From an uncultured Prevotella sp. (GTDB lineage: Bacteria > Bacteroidota > Bacteroidia > Bacteroidales > Bacteroidaceae), in NCBI GenBank assembly GCA_946188165.1, contig CAMHTW010000001.1, positions 62,001 to 126,000 of the forward strand: a DNA stretch of 64,000 nt. Reading direction: 5' to 3'. The notes below the pieces were generated by a model. It was not told the origin of the DNA and did not search any database. It saw only the letters and a list, made by a program, of their open reading frames with translations. Positions 18,101 through 25,255 of this stretch are shown here, one piece after another. Positions within the stretch are counted from its first letter, which is position 1, and each line of letters begins with the position of its first letter. The position numbers were made by a program, and so were the translations under genes.

Positions 18101-18334
18101 AAGTAAAACGGGAACACTCTTACATCTTCCCTCTTCCTTCTTCCCTCTTCCCTCTTCCCTCTTCCGTCTTACATCTTCCTTCAGTTCCGCCAGCTTGCAC
18201 TCACTCTTGCTGGTGCACGATGCACAGTCGCCCTCCTTCGTCACGATAGGCTCGTCCTTGCCACCAATCGAGAAGATGGCAGCAATGGCGCCCAGGGCAA
18301 CCAACGAAATGACGACTATCAGCAGAAACTGCAT
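15149..18334 (-). CDS. porW: PorW/SprE-like TPR lipoprotein, apparently fused to an upstream small membrane protein
   Basis: 1061 residues in one frame. From Cys 91 on it looks like PorW/SprE: CSTKKNT, then WWHSFNARYNTYFNGQQAFIDG and many TPR-type helices, including TLADYYLRSEQYDQAIPYLRQVIKHEKR, with a Glu-rich coiled segment (~500-540) and C-terminal repeats. PorW/SprE is an outer-membrane lipoprotein needed for T9SS. Residues 1-54 (membrane helix MQFLLIVVISLVALGAIAAI, then a Cys-rich CASCTSKSEC piece) look like a separate small protein. Residues 55-72 (Arg/Glu/Gly/Lys-rich) come from a GGAAGAG heptamer repeat, and 75-88, the hydrophobic core before the lipobox TASC, come from the TTTTTACC octamer repeat. 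There is no usual start codon in frame between the two halves. So this is either a genuine fusion or two genes joined by repeat-driven frame merging. Confidence 0.78.
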   Translation of the reverse strand: MQFLLIVVISLVALGAIAAIFSIGGKDEPIVTKEGDCASCTSKSECKLAELKEDVRRKREEGRGKKEEGRCKSVPVLLFYLFTFLLLTASCSTKKNTPQTRWWHSFNARYNTYFNGQQAFIDGTIEKENGNKDNYTELIPLYAVGNKQSRDLGKGNFARAIEKSEKAIKQHSIKARPEWNKSRRKTQKDIEWLTRREYNPFIWRAWLLLGKSQFQQGEFEEAAATFSYMTRLYATQPAILGIARAWQAKSYVELDWIYDAEDIIVKQRRDTMHFRARKDWDFTLADYYLRSEQYDQAIPYLRQVIKHEKRRKQKAREWFLMGQLQARQGNREEAYKAFRHVTRLNPPYEMEFNARIAQTEVMAEGNAKRMISRLKRMAASDNNKDYLDQVYYAIGNIFMAQKDTLQAIDAYEQGVKKGTRNGIEKGVLLLTLGNIYWEREKYADAQRCYGEAIGLLDKDRPDYSQLSYRSKVLDELAPHTSAVELQDSLQRLAKMSEEERLKVIDKIIDDLKKKEKEEQRAQEEAEAEKELAKQSAVGNRNQPNRRQQPTTPTPATGGNGLWYFYNPQSVNQGKRTFEQQWGKRENADDWQRINKTVVATTTDNPEVPDSLENVENPANDGTVASDSVAGQKGETPDSLANDPHNREYYLAQIPFTEEQIEASNLLIMDGLFHSGIIFKDKLDNLTLSEKTLSRLLTQYPTFEHNDEALYHLFLLYSRQQRQEQANSSLARLQSDYPESQWTILLSDPNFAENQRFGVHIEDSIYAATYDAFKNDRYDEVSANARLSESRFPLGAHRPKFLFVEGMALLNQGDAKGCTERMQQVVDKHPQSEVSELAGMIIKGVQQGRQLHGGKFDMGDVWSRRTIDMASDSTRNDTLRFERDTKYVFLLAYQPDSVNQNQLLFEMAKHNFSNYLVRNFDIVTDQDANGICRMLISGFLNYDEARQYARGLHNVEGQLSTLLRACRHLIVSEDNLRLLGTSYSYRDYELFFEKEIEPVEISTRPLLEEIIIQEEEDAEESQEPKANGQQPQTGNDLPDDPIFNDGPVQQQNNFPDFDEDFW
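18066..18107. repeat. Octamer repeat coding for the porW signal-peptide core
   Basis: GTAAAAAG/GTAAAAAA units with an 8-bp period. In the coding direction they read TTTTTACC and give a Leu/Phe/Tyr-rich stretch just before the lipobox Cys. Confidence 0.85.
18121..18180. repeat. CTTCCCT heptamer repeat within the porW ORF
   Basis: About seven units of CTTCCCT (GGGAAGA-type on the coding strand) with a 7-bp period, flanked by TACATCTTCC on both sides. It codes for an Arg/Glu/Gly/Lys linker (about residues 55-72). A one-unit change would shift the frame. Confidence 0.85.
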
Positions 18335-18369
18335 AATTCCTAATTCCTAATTCTTCACCGGCGTAGCCG

Positions 18370-18402
18370 ATTCTTCACTCTTCACTCTTCACTCTTCACT
18401 TC
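18370..18402. repeat. TTCACTC heptamer repeat at the end of aroA
   Basis: Four units of TTCACTC, with the first units containing the last codons and stop of aroA (EVKSEE then stop). A TAATTCC heptamer array (18333-18356) lies just beside it. The same TTCACTC word forms the large array at 53985-54103. Confidence 0.85.
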
Positions 18403-19638
18403 AAAGCCTGCTGCTTTAATATCTTCCCAGAACAGTGGATACGACTTTGTCACCACTTGTGGATTGTTGATGCGCAGTTCATTGAAGCGCAGAGCTGCTG
18501 GTGCAAAAGCCAATGCCATACGGTGGTCTTCGTAGGTGTCGATGCCTGCTTCAAGCATTGGCTCACAGAGTTCCCCGTCCCATATCAATTCGCTGTCGTT
18601 AGCACTGCGAATGACGTAGCCCAGCTTCCGCATCTCTGTCTTTAAAGCCTCAATGCGGTCCGTCTCCTTGATTTTCAGGGTCGATAGACCCGTAAAATGG
18701 AAGGGTACGTTCATCAGTGCACAGCATACCACAAAAGTTTGTGCCAGATCGGGCGAGTTCACGAAGTTGTACTCCAGACGGGATACACAGTGTCCTGAAT
18801 GTTGCAGAGTCACTGTGGTTGGCACACCAGCTTTTTGGGTCATGAAGGTTGTTTTTACACCCAGCAAACTAAATATGTATCGCACCTGTGAGTCACCCTG
18901 TTTAGAACCGTCCATCAGTCCCTCCAGCTTAATCTCGTCGTCCATGTTACTGTTCAGAGCCATCATCTCATACCAATACGATGCTGCACTCCAGTCATTC
19001 TCCGTCAGGTAAGCCTTCTCCTTGTAGGGCTGGGGCTTCACCTCGATAGTGTCGTAGTCGCTCCATTCTGCATCTGCGCCAAATTCGCGCATCGTCCACA
19101 GCGTCAAGTCAATATACGGGCGTGAAATGACGTCGCCCGTCATGTGTAGTGTCAGGCCGTTCTTCAGACATGGACCTATCAGCAACAATGCCGAAATAAA
19201 CTGCGAACTGATGTTACCTGCCACTTCCAGCAGACCACCCTCTAGTATCTGTCCTTTGATACGGAGTGGGGGATAGCTCTCCTCGCCCGCGTATTCAATG
19301 TTGGCGCCAAGTCGTCGCAGGGCATCCACCAATATGTATATCGGACGGTGACGCATGCGCTCCGTACCTGTCAGCACGTGCTCCTCGCCATCTTTAACAG
19401 CCAGATAAGCTGTCATGAAACGCATAGCCGTGCCAGCAGCCTTGATATTGATCTCGTAGGGATTATGATTCAGCGCCTCCACAATCACTTCTGTGTCGTC
19501 ACAGTCCGACAGATTGCTGGGCAATGTGTGTCCTCCTGTTAGTGCATGAATTACCAGCACCCTATTGCTGATGCTTTTCGAAGCAGGCAGCTTAGCAGTG
19601 TGGCGCAGCACGTTTGGTGCTTTTATCTTGTATTGCAT
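18382..19638 (-). CDS. aroA: 3-phosphoshikimate 1-carboxyvinyltransferase (EPSP synthase)
   Basis: 418 residues. Segments for substrate binding: PASKSISNR (K21, S22, R26), GTAMRFM (near 69), SSQFISALLLIGP, KETDRIEAL and DHRMALAFAPAAL. It joins phosphoenolpyruvate to shikimate-3-phosphate in aromatic amino-acid synthesis. The last residues (VKSEE) are encoded by a heptamer repeat, as in xseA, so the gene end has been overwritten or trimmed by the repeat. The promoter is recognisable 38 nt upstream of the ATG. Confidence 0.95.
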   Translation of the reverse strand: MQYKIKAPNVLRHTAKLPASKSISNRVLVIHALTGGHTLPSNLSDCDDTEVIVEALNHNPYEINIKAAGTAMRFMTAYLAVKDGEEHVLTGTERMRHRPIYILVDALRRLGANIEYAGEESYPPLRIKGQILEGGLLEVAGNISSQFISALLLIGPCLKNGLTLHMTGDVISRPYIDLTLWTMREFGADAEWSDYDTIEVKPQPYKEKAYLTENDWSAASYWYEMMALNSNMDDEIKLEGLMDGSKQGDSQVRYIFSLLGVKTTFMTQKAGVPTTVTLQHSGHCVSRLEYNFVNSPDLAQTFVVCCALMNVPFHFTGLSTLKIKETDRIEALKTEMRKLGYVIRSANDSELIWDGELCEPMLEAGIDTYEDHRMALAFAPAALRFNELRINNPQVVTKSYPLFWEDIKAAGFEVKSEE

Positions 19639-19676
19639 ATTTCGTGTGTGATACCTTATTTATATATAATAACACG

Positions 19677-19708
19677 CAAAGTTACGAATTATTTGATGAA
19701 ATACCAAA
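19677..19708 (-). promoter_or_regulatory. Promoter of aroA
   Basis: On the minus strand TTTG (complement of CAAA 19705-19708), a 20-bp spacer, and TAACTTTG (19677-19684): a full Bacteroidetes promoter. Confidence 0.75.
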
Positions 19709-19774
19709 GAAAATCGCACTTTATAAAATATTTTTGCAAAAAAGAGGATAAAAGCAAAAAAACATTGCAATAAA

Positions 19775-19806
19775 TTTGGCTAATTCAAAAAAACGTTGTA
19801 ACTTTG
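19775..19806 (+). promoter_or_regulatory. Promoter of tRNA-Pro
   Basis: TTTG (19775-19778), 20 bp, TAACTTTG (19799-19806). The tRNA begins 11 nt after the box. Confidence 0.8.
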
Positions 19807-19816
19807 CACCCGCTTT

Positions 19817-19889
19817 CGGGATTTAGCGCAGTTGGTAGCGCACACGTCTGGGGGGCGCGAGGTCGCTGGTTCGAGTCCAGTAATCCCGA
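19817..19889 (+). tRNA. tRNA-Pro (anticodon GGG)
   Basis: 73 nt fold into a cloverleaf: acceptor CGGGATT/AATCCCG with discriminator A at 19889, D stem GCGC/GCGC, anticodon loop CTGGGGG giving anticodon GGG, and T arm GCTGG TTCGAGT CCAGT. CCA is not encoded. The anticodon stem CACGT/GCGCG has an A-C mismatch at pair 28-42 and a closing U-G pair. It reads CCC and CCU codons. Confidence 0.92.
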
Positions 19890-19896
19890 CAGAAAG

Positions 19897-19938
19897 AAAA
19901 AGCATCCAATCAATCGGTTGGATGCTTTCCTTCTTTTT
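19897..19938. terminator. Intrinsic terminator after tRNA-Pro (bidirectional)
   Basis: An 11-bp stem AAAGCATCCAA / TTGGATGCTTT with an 8-nt loop, followed on the plus strand by CCTTCTTTTT and preceded by an A-run, so it can end both the tRNA transcript and the converging radical SAM gene. Confidence 0.82.
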
Positions 19939-19952
19939 GTGGAACATGAACC

Positions 19953-20729
19953 TTAATAGCTGGCTGTACAGGGTATGCCGGCTGCAATAACGCGGTCGCG
20001 GATGGCATCAAGCTGTTCGCGACTGGCTTTCTCGAGACCGTGGGCAGGTGTTTCGCGATCGATGGTATAGACCATAACCTGCTGGGGATTAATTTGTTTG
20101 ACGACATCGAGCCAAGGGGCGACATATTGTTCGCTGGTATTGTCGACGCTCTCGCCCTGATACTGGCCACGCATGAACATGGTTTGAATGATGATGTGGC
20201 CATTGAAGGCCTTCATGCGGTCGATGATGGTTTGAACGTCGTAGTGGCCGTTGGGACGGTCTACCTTATTGATGTACTGCGGATTGACGGTATCGAGTTT
20301 CAGGATATTATCGTCAACCAGCATGAGTGCGTCGTGGACAGACTGGCGATGAATCATGGTTGAATTGGAGAGTACGCAAACTTTGGCCTGCGGACAGTAT
20401 TGGTTGCGCAGACGGATTGTGTCGCCGATAATCTCGGCAAAGTGCGGATGGCAGGTCGGTTCGCCATTGCCAGCAAAGGTAACCACGTCTGGCAGTTGGC
20501 CTTCGGCGGTCATGCGTTGCAGGGTCTGCTCCAGTTTTGCGGCAACTTCGTCGCGTGTGGGTCTGGGCAGTGTGGGACGGTGGTCGGCATTAAAGCCACA
20601 TTCGCAATAGATGCAGTCGAAACTGCACAATTTGCCGTCGGCGGGCATCAGATTGATGCCAAGCGAAATGCCTAATCGGCGGCTATGAATGGGCCCGAAA
20701 ATGGGCGATGGATAAATAATTGTACTCAT
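19953..20729 (-). CDS. Radical SAM protein
   Basis: 258 residues from ATG 20729. The [4Fe-4S]/SAM site is C35-x3-C39-x2-C42 (CSFDCIYC), followed by GNGEPTCHP, the SAM-binding GGE-like motif, and LSNSTM. The N-terminal IFGPIHSRRLGISLGINLMP resembles the family often annotated as radical SAM/Fe-S oxidoreductase near MoaA/viperin-like groups; its substrate is unknown. I chose the inner ATG because the segment IFGPVxSRRLGxSLGINL is the normal N-terminus and a TAATTTTG promoter box (20738-20745) lies only 8 nt upstream, so a longer start would overlap the promoter. Confidence 0.82.
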   Translation of the reverse strand: MSTIIYPSPIFGPIHSRRLGISLGINLMPADGKLCSFDCIYCECGFNADHRPTLPRPTRDEVAAKLEQTLQRMTAEGQLPDVVTFAGNGEPTCHPHFAEIIGDTIRLRNQYCPQAKVCVLSNSTMIHRQSVHDALMLVDDNILKLDTVNPQYINKVDRPNGHYDVQTIIDRMKAFNGHIIIQTMFMRGQYQGESVDNTSEQYVAPWLDVVKQINPQQVMVYTIDRETPAHGLEKASREQLDAIRDRVIAAGIPCTASY

Positions 20730-20737
20730 AACGCGTG

Positions 20738-20745
20738 CAAAATTA
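20738..20745 (-). promoter_or_regulatory. -7 promoter box of the radical SAM gene
   Basis: TAATTTTG on the minus strand, 8 nt before the ATG at 20729; a very short or absent leader is implied. Confidence 0.65.
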
Positions 20746-20753
20746 CGATTTTT

Positions 20754-20785
20754 TTTGCATATAACCAAAAAAAGTAGTATCTTTG
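20754..20785 (+). promoter_or_regulatory. Promoter of the ftsX-DUF3098-uppP-truB operon
   Basis: TTTG (20754-20757), 20 bp, TATCTTTG (20778-20785), a consensus promoter 34 bp before ftsX. Confidence 0.8.
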
Positions 20786-20819
20786 CAGCCAATTAGGTGT
20801 ATTACGTCTAAATGATATT

Positions 20820-21698
20820 ATGAGTGATAAGAGAAAAAGCCCCCGCAACCGTCGAGGTATGCAGGTGGTAACGTTATGTATAAGTACGACGATGGTGTTG
20901 ATTCTGCTGGGAATGGTGGTATTCTCAGTGCTGTCTGCCCGCAACTTGTCAGCCCACATGAAGGAGCATCTGACCATGACCATTATCCTGAAGGATTCGG
21001 TGACGGTGAACGAAGCTCACCTGATGTGTCGCGATTTATATCATCGGCCGTATAGTCGCAATATCGACTATATTAGTAAGGAACAGGCTCAGCGTGAACA
21101 GGTCAAAGAGTTAGGTAGTGACCCGTCGGAATTTCTGGGCTTCAATCCCTTCCCTGCTACGTTGGAGGTGCAGCTGAAATCAGATTATGCCAACCGCGAC
21201 TCGCTGAAATGGATTGTAAAGGAGGTGCAAAAGGACGATCGCGTCAGTGACATCAGTTATATGGAAGACTTGATGGACAAGGTAAACCGCAACCTCAGCC
21301 GCGTGAGCATCGTGTTGCTGATGTTGGCAGTGTTGTTGACATTTGTGTCGTTCTCGCTTATCAGTAATACCGTACGCCTGAGTGTTTATGCCCGGCGTTT
21401 TGTCATCCATACAATGAAGTTGGTAGGTGCTTCGTGGGGCTTTATCCGCAAACCATTCTTGAAACAGGCCATCTGGATTGGTGTGATAGCAGCCATACTT
21501 GCTATTGGTGTATTGGGTGTATGTGTTTATGGTCTGTTCCTGACACAGCCTGGTGTCGAAGAGGTCGTGACTTGGCAGGTACTGGTCATTACGGCTGCGG
21601 CAGTGTTGGTCTTTGGCATCGTGATTACTGCCCTGTGCGCGTGGCTGGCTGTCAACAAGTTCCTGAAGATGACGGCAGGCGAGCTGTACAAGATTTGA
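20820..21698 (+). CDS. ftsX: Cell division protein FtsX
   Basis: 292 residues with one N-terminal membrane helix (~17-40), a periplasmic domain (~45-165) containing LGFNPFPATLEVQLK, and three further helices (~170-195, 220-245, 260-282). LVGASWGFIRKPFLKQA is the FtsX-type loop. FtsX forms the membrane part of FtsEX, which controls peptidoglycan hydrolases during division. FtsE is not beside it here. It heads a run of genes on the same strand through folK. Confidence 0.9.
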   Translation: MSDKRKSPRNRRGMQVVTLCISTTMVLILLGMVVFSVLSARNLSAHMKEHLTMTIILKDSVTVNEAHLMCRDLYHRPYSRNIDYISKEQAQREQVKELGSDPSEFLGFNPFPATLEVQLKSDYANRDSLKWIVKEVQKDDRVSDISYMEDLMDKVNRNLSRVSIVLLMLAVLLTFVSFSLISNTVRLSVYARRFVIHTMKLVGASWGFIRKPFLKQAIWIGVIAAILAIGVLGVCVYGLFLTQPGVEEVVTWQVLVITAAAVLVFGIVITALCAWLAVNKFLKMTAGELYKI

Positions 21699-21733
21699 GA
21701 AATTGAGAAATTGAGAAATTGAGAAATTAAGAA
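21699..21733. repeat. Octamer repeat between ftsX and the DUF3098 gene
   Basis: Units TTGAGAAA with an 8-bp period, beginning at the ftsX stop codon and ending in an A/T-rich leader before the DUF3098 gene. Confidence 0.8.
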
Positions 21734-21753
21734 GTTAAAGAAGTTTATATAAA

Positions 21754-22017
21754 ATGGATAAGAGAGATTTTGCGTTTGGTCGCATGAACTACATTTTGCT
21801 GGCAGTAGGTATGGCTGTAGTTATTATCGGTTTCCTGCTGATGAGCGGCAGTGGTTCTACGGATACGGCCTATGACCCCGACATCTTCAGTGCACGTCGT
21901 ATCAAGGTTGCTCCAGTGGTCTGCCTATTGGGCTTTGTTTCTATGATTTATGCTGTTGTGTATCGTTCGAAGGGCGACAATACATTCGTTGACGAGAACA
22001 AGGAGGTTGAGGCATGA
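21754..22017 (+). CDS. DUF3098 family small membrane protein
   Basis: 87 residues with two membrane helices (~12-30 and ~53-71) and the family segments FGRMNYILLAVGMAVVIIGF and DPDIFSARRIKVAPVVCLLGF. It sits between ftsX and uppP, the conserved place for this family in Bacteroidetes. It overlaps the uppP start by 4 bp (ATGA). Function unknown; an envelope role is suggested by position. Confidence 0.88.
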   Translation: MDKRDFAFGRMNYILLAVGMAVVIIGFLLMSGSGSTDTAYDPDIFSARRIKVAPVVCLLGFVSMIYAVVYRSKGDNTFVDENKEVEA

Positions 22018-22871
22018 CATGGCTTGAGACCATTATCATTGCGATTGTTGAGGGACTGACTGAATTTCTGCCCGTCTCTTCGACAGGTCACATGATTATT
22101 ACACAGAATCTGTTGGGTGTTCCGCAGGGCGACCCATTCGTGCACGCTTTCACGTTTATCATTCAGTTTGGCGCCATCCTGTCGGTGGTATGCCTTTACT
22201 GGAAACGTTTCTTCGTCTTTGACAATACGCCAGCACCAGCAGGCAGCAGTCTGTTTCAGAAGCTGAAACATAAGTATTACTTCTACTGGTTGCTTATCGT
22301 GGGTGTATTACCTGCTGTGATTATCGGCTTACTGGCAAAGAAGTCGGGCCTGCTTGACTGGTTGCTCGACTCCGTATTGGTAGTAGCTATCATGTTGGTA
22401 GTGGGTGGCGTGTTCATGCTGTTCTGCGACAAACTGTTTAACAAAGGTAGTGATGCCAATAAGGTAAACGAGAAGCGAGCCTTCAATATAGGTCTTTATC
22501 AGTGCATATCTGTGATTCCTGGTGTGTCGCGCTCGATGGCTACCATCGTGGGCGGTATGACGCAGGGACTGACCCGCCAGCGTGCTGCGGAGTTCTCGTT
22601 CTTTCTAGCCGTTCCTACGATGGCTGGTGCGACCTTGCTGGACCTGCTGGACTTGCTGAAAGAAGATACCGCATGGGCTACGTCACATAATATCACGATG
22701 CTGATTCTGGGCTGTGTGGTGGCATTTATCGTAGCCTTGCTGGCTATGAAATGGTTCGTGGCCTTCCTGACCAAATACGGCTTCAAGGCTTTTGGCTACT
22801 ATCGCATCATTGTGGGTGGCATTATACTCGTTTTGCTGCTTACTGGACATTCATTAGCAATGGTTGACTAA
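22014..22871 (+). CDS. uppP: Undecaprenyl-diphosphatase (BacA/UppP type)
   Basis: 285 residues, polytopic. Both active-site motifs are present: EGLTEFLPVSSTGH (13-26, Glu and Ser/His) and PGVSRSMATIVGG (~166-178, Arg). It recycles undecaprenyl diphosphate to the monophosphate carrier of peptidoglycan and surface glycans and confers basal bacitracin tolerance. It overlaps the upstream gene by 4 bp and its stop is directly followed by the truB ATG, so translation is coupled. Confidence 0.95.
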   Translation: MTWLETIIIAIVEGLTEFLPVSSTGHMIITQNLLGVPQGDPFVHAFTFIIQFGAILSVVCLYWKRFFVFDNTPAPAGSSLFQKLKHKYYFYWLLIVGVLPAVIIGLLAKKSGLLDWLLDSVLVVAIMLVVGGVFMLFCDKLFNKGSDANKVNEKRAFNIGLYQCISVIPGVSRSMATIVGGMTQGLTRQRAAEFSFFLAVPTMAGATLLDLLDLLKEDTAWATSHNITMLILGCVVAFIVALLAMKWFVAFLTKYGFKAFGYYRIIVGGIILVLLLTGHSLAMVD

Positions 22872-23576
22872 ATGAACTTTACTGAAGGCGAATTCATATA
22901 CATCAACAAGCCATACGGCATGACATCGTTCGGAGCGTTGGCTTACGTGCGTACGCGTGTATCTAAAAAGGTAGGCGTGCGACGCGTGAAGATTGGCCAT
23001 GCGGGTACGTTGGACCCTCTGGCTACGGGTGTGCTCATTCTCTGTACGGGCAAGAAAACCAAGGAGATAGAGCACCTGCAGCTGAACAGCAAGGAATATA
23101 CAGCTACCCTTCAACTGGGGGCTACGACGCCCAGCTATGATATGGAACATGAGGTGAACGCGACTTACCCCACCGATCATATCACGGAGACACTCATCCG
23201 CAGTGTCCTCACCGATTTTGTTGGCGATATCCAACAGGTGCCCCCCTCCTATTCGGCCTGCAAGATTGGTGGCGACCGTGCCTACAAGCTGAAACGCAAG
23301 GGTATGGAAGTTGAACTGAAACCCAAGACGGTGCGTGTGGACGAGATAGAGTTGACGGACTTTAACCCTGAAAAGATGCAAATGAGTATTCGCGTCAAAT
23401 GTGGCAAAGGTACTTATATCCGCTCGCTGGCCCGCGACATCGGACGTGCGTTGAATAGTGGTGCCTACCTGACAGCCCTCTGTCGTACGCAACTGGGTGA
23501 TGTCAGTATTGACGACTGCATCACACTTGACGACTTTCCAGCCTGGTTGGAACAGCAAAGTGTCGAAATGTCGTAA
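22872..23576 (+). CDS. truB: tRNA pseudouridine(55) synthase
   Basis: 234 residues. INKPYGMTSF, GHAGTLDPLATGVL with the catalytic Asp 48, and PPSYSACKIGGDRAYKLKRKG are TruB motifs; RVKCGKGTYIRSLARDIG is the second core motif. The C-terminal PUA-like extension of some TruB proteins is missing. It starts at the base after the uppP stop. The last residues (SVEMS) are encoded by a GTCGAAAT/GTCGTAAT octamer repeat that continues past the stop (23563-23590). Confidence 0.95.
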   Translation: MNFTEGEFIYINKPYGMTSFGALAYVRTRVSKKVGVRRVKIGHAGTLDPLATGVLILCTGKKTKEIEHLQLNSKEYTATLQLGATTPSYDMEHEVNATYPTDHITETLIRSVLTDFVGDIQQVPPSYSACKIGGDRAYKLKRKGMEVELKPKTVRVDEIELTDFNPEKMQMSIRVKCGKGTYIRSLARDIGRALNSGAYLTALCRTQLGDVSIDDCITLDDFPAWLEQQSVEMS

Positions 23577-23608
23577 TGTCGAAATAACGAAAAAAACAAA
23601 ATATCGGA

Positions 23609-24751
23609 ATGAAACTATCACAATTTAGATTCAAATTGCCCGAAGAGTCGATTGCTTTGGAGCCTCCTCACAAGGTGTTTAAGAATGAAGACGGTACTGT
23701 TGAGAAAGTGTATCGTCGGGATGAATGTCGCATGATGGTGGTGCACCGTAAGAGTCAGACCATCGATATGTATAAGACTGACGACGAAGGTAATGCCACC
23801 AGCGAGTTTATTCAGTTCCGCGACATTATCAATTACTTTGGCGAAGGTGATGCTATGCTGCTCAACGATTCAAAGGTGTTCCCAGCGCGTCTGTACGGCA
23901 CCAAGGAGAAGACTGATGCTAAGATTGAGGTGTTCCTGTTGCGCGAACTGAATCCAGAGCTACGCCTATGGGATGTGCTGGTAGAACCAGCCCGCAAGAT
24001 TCGTATCGGCAATAAACTGTTCTTTGAAGAAGATGGGCCTATGGTGGCTGAGGTCATCGACAATACCACTAGTCGTGGCCGTACGCTTCGCTTCCTCTAT
24101 GATTGTCCGCACGATGAGTTCAAACGCGAGCTCTATGCCTTGGGTTCAGCTCCTATCCCTCATTATATCATTGATCGTCGTGGCACTAATGAAGACGATA
24201 CCGAGAACTTCCAGACCATCTTTGCCAAGAATGAGGGTGCGGTAACAGCACCAGCCTCTGGCATGCATTTCAGTCGCGAACTGATGAAACGTCTGGAAAT
24301 CTATGGCGTCAATTTCGGTTTTATCACTGTCCATTGTAGTCTGGGATGTTTCGATCCGATTGAGGTTGAGGATTTGACCAAACACAAGATGGGCTCTGAG
24401 CAGATGATTATTGGCAATGAGGCTTGTGAAATAGTCAACAAGGCCAAGAGTGAGGGACATCATGTGTGTGTGGTGGGTGTCAGCACAATGCGCGCCGTCG
24501 AGTCATCGGTGGGTACTGACAGTCAGTTGAAGCCCTTCAGCGGATGGACCAACAAGTTCATCTTCCCGCCATACGACTTCCAGTTGGCTGATTCGATGGT
24601 TGCCAACTTCTATCATTCGGAATCGACAATGCTCATGGAGACAGCTGCCTTTGGCGGTTATGAACTCGTGATGGAGGCCTACCAGAAAGCTGTCGATAAT
24701 GGCTATAAGTTCGGATGCTATGGTGACTGCATGCTGATATTGGATGACTAA
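23609..24751 (+). CDS. queA: S-adenosylmethionine:tRNA ribosyltransferase-isomerase
   Basis: 380 residues with FRFKLPEESIALEPP at the N-terminus, LNDSKVFPARLYG, PASGMHFSRELM, TVHCSLGCFDPI and GTSTMRAVES-like GVSTMRAVESS near the C-terminus, the QueA landmarks. It makes epoxyqueuosine on tRNA from the preQ1 base. Its stop overlaps the start of folK by 8 bp, so the two are translationally coupled. Confidence 0.94.
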   Translation: MKLSQFRFKLPEESIALEPPHKVFKNEDGTVEKVYRRDECRMMVVHRKSQTIDMYKTDDEGNATSEFIQFRDIINYFGEGDAMLLNDSKVFPARLYGTKEKTDAKIEVFLLRELNPELRLWDVLVEPARKIRIGNKLFFEEDGPMVAEVIDNTTSRGRTLRFLYDCPHDEFKRELYALGSAPIPHYIIDRRGTNEDDTENFQTIFAKNEGAVTAPASGMHFSRELMKRLEIYGVNFGFITVHCSLGCFDPIEVEDLTKHKMGSEQMIIGNEACEIVNKAKSEGHHVCVVGVSTMRAVESSVGTDSQLKPFSGWTNKFIFPPYDFQLADSMVANFYHSESTMLMETAAFGGYELVMEAYQKAVDNGYKFGCYGDCMLILDD

Positions 24752-25184
24752 CCATCAGGTATATCTTGGTCTGGGCTCGAATCTGGGCGATTGCAGAAAG
24801 AACCTGGAGCGAGCCATCCGTTTGATAGGCGACAGGGTGGGGCAGGTTACCCGCCAGTCATCGTTCATCGAGACGGAACCGTGGGGTTTTGAGTCCCCCC
24901 ACAAGTTCATGAATGCCGTCATCCTTTGTGAGACGACGAGGTCACCGCGTGAGGTGCTTCTGCTAACGCAACAGATTGAGCGCGACATGGGACGCATGAA
25001 GAAAAGTGTGTCTGGCGGCTATGCCGATAGAGCAATAGATATAGACATCCTGCTCTACGACGATGTGACAATAGACGAGCCAGACCTGAAGATACCCCAT
25101 CCGCTGATGCATGAGCGCGACTTCGTGATGCGGCCTCTGAATGAGATAAAGACAACTAAAACAACCAAAACAACAGAGACATAA
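24744..25184 (+). CDS. folK: 2-amino-4-hydroxy-6-hydroxymethyldihydropteridine diphosphokinase
   Basis: 146 residues. HPPK motifs: YLGLGSNLGD, SSFIETEPWGFESPHKFMNAV, RAIDIDILLYDD and IPHPLMHERDFVMRPLNEI. It transfers pyrophosphate from ATP to the pterin in folate synthesis. The C-terminal tail KTTKTTKTTET, beyond the conserved end at NEI, is encoded by an ACAACCAAA nonamer repeat and is unlikely to be catalytically important. Confidence 0.93.
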   Translation: MTNHQVYLGLGSNLGDCRKNLERAIRLIGDRVGQVTRQSSFIETEPWGFESPHKFMNAVILCETTRSPREVLLLTQQIERDMGRMKKSVSGGYADRAIDIDILLYDDVTIDEPDLKIPHPLMHERDFVMRPLNEIKTTKTTKTTET

Positions 25185-25215
25185 AGAAAGTTGTCCTAAG
25201 TTGTTCAAGTTGTCT
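25151..25215. repeat. Nonamer inverted-repeat element at the folK end
   Basis: Units ACAACTAAA, ACAACCAAA, ACAACAGAG followed by the complementary-type units GTTGTCCTA, GTTGTTCAA, GTTGTC. The left half codes for the folK tail; the whole can form a hairpin. It resembles 6150-6213. Confidence 0.8.
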
Positions 25216-25255
25216 TCCAAAATATAACACTAAACTCATATCAAACAAACTGCGT

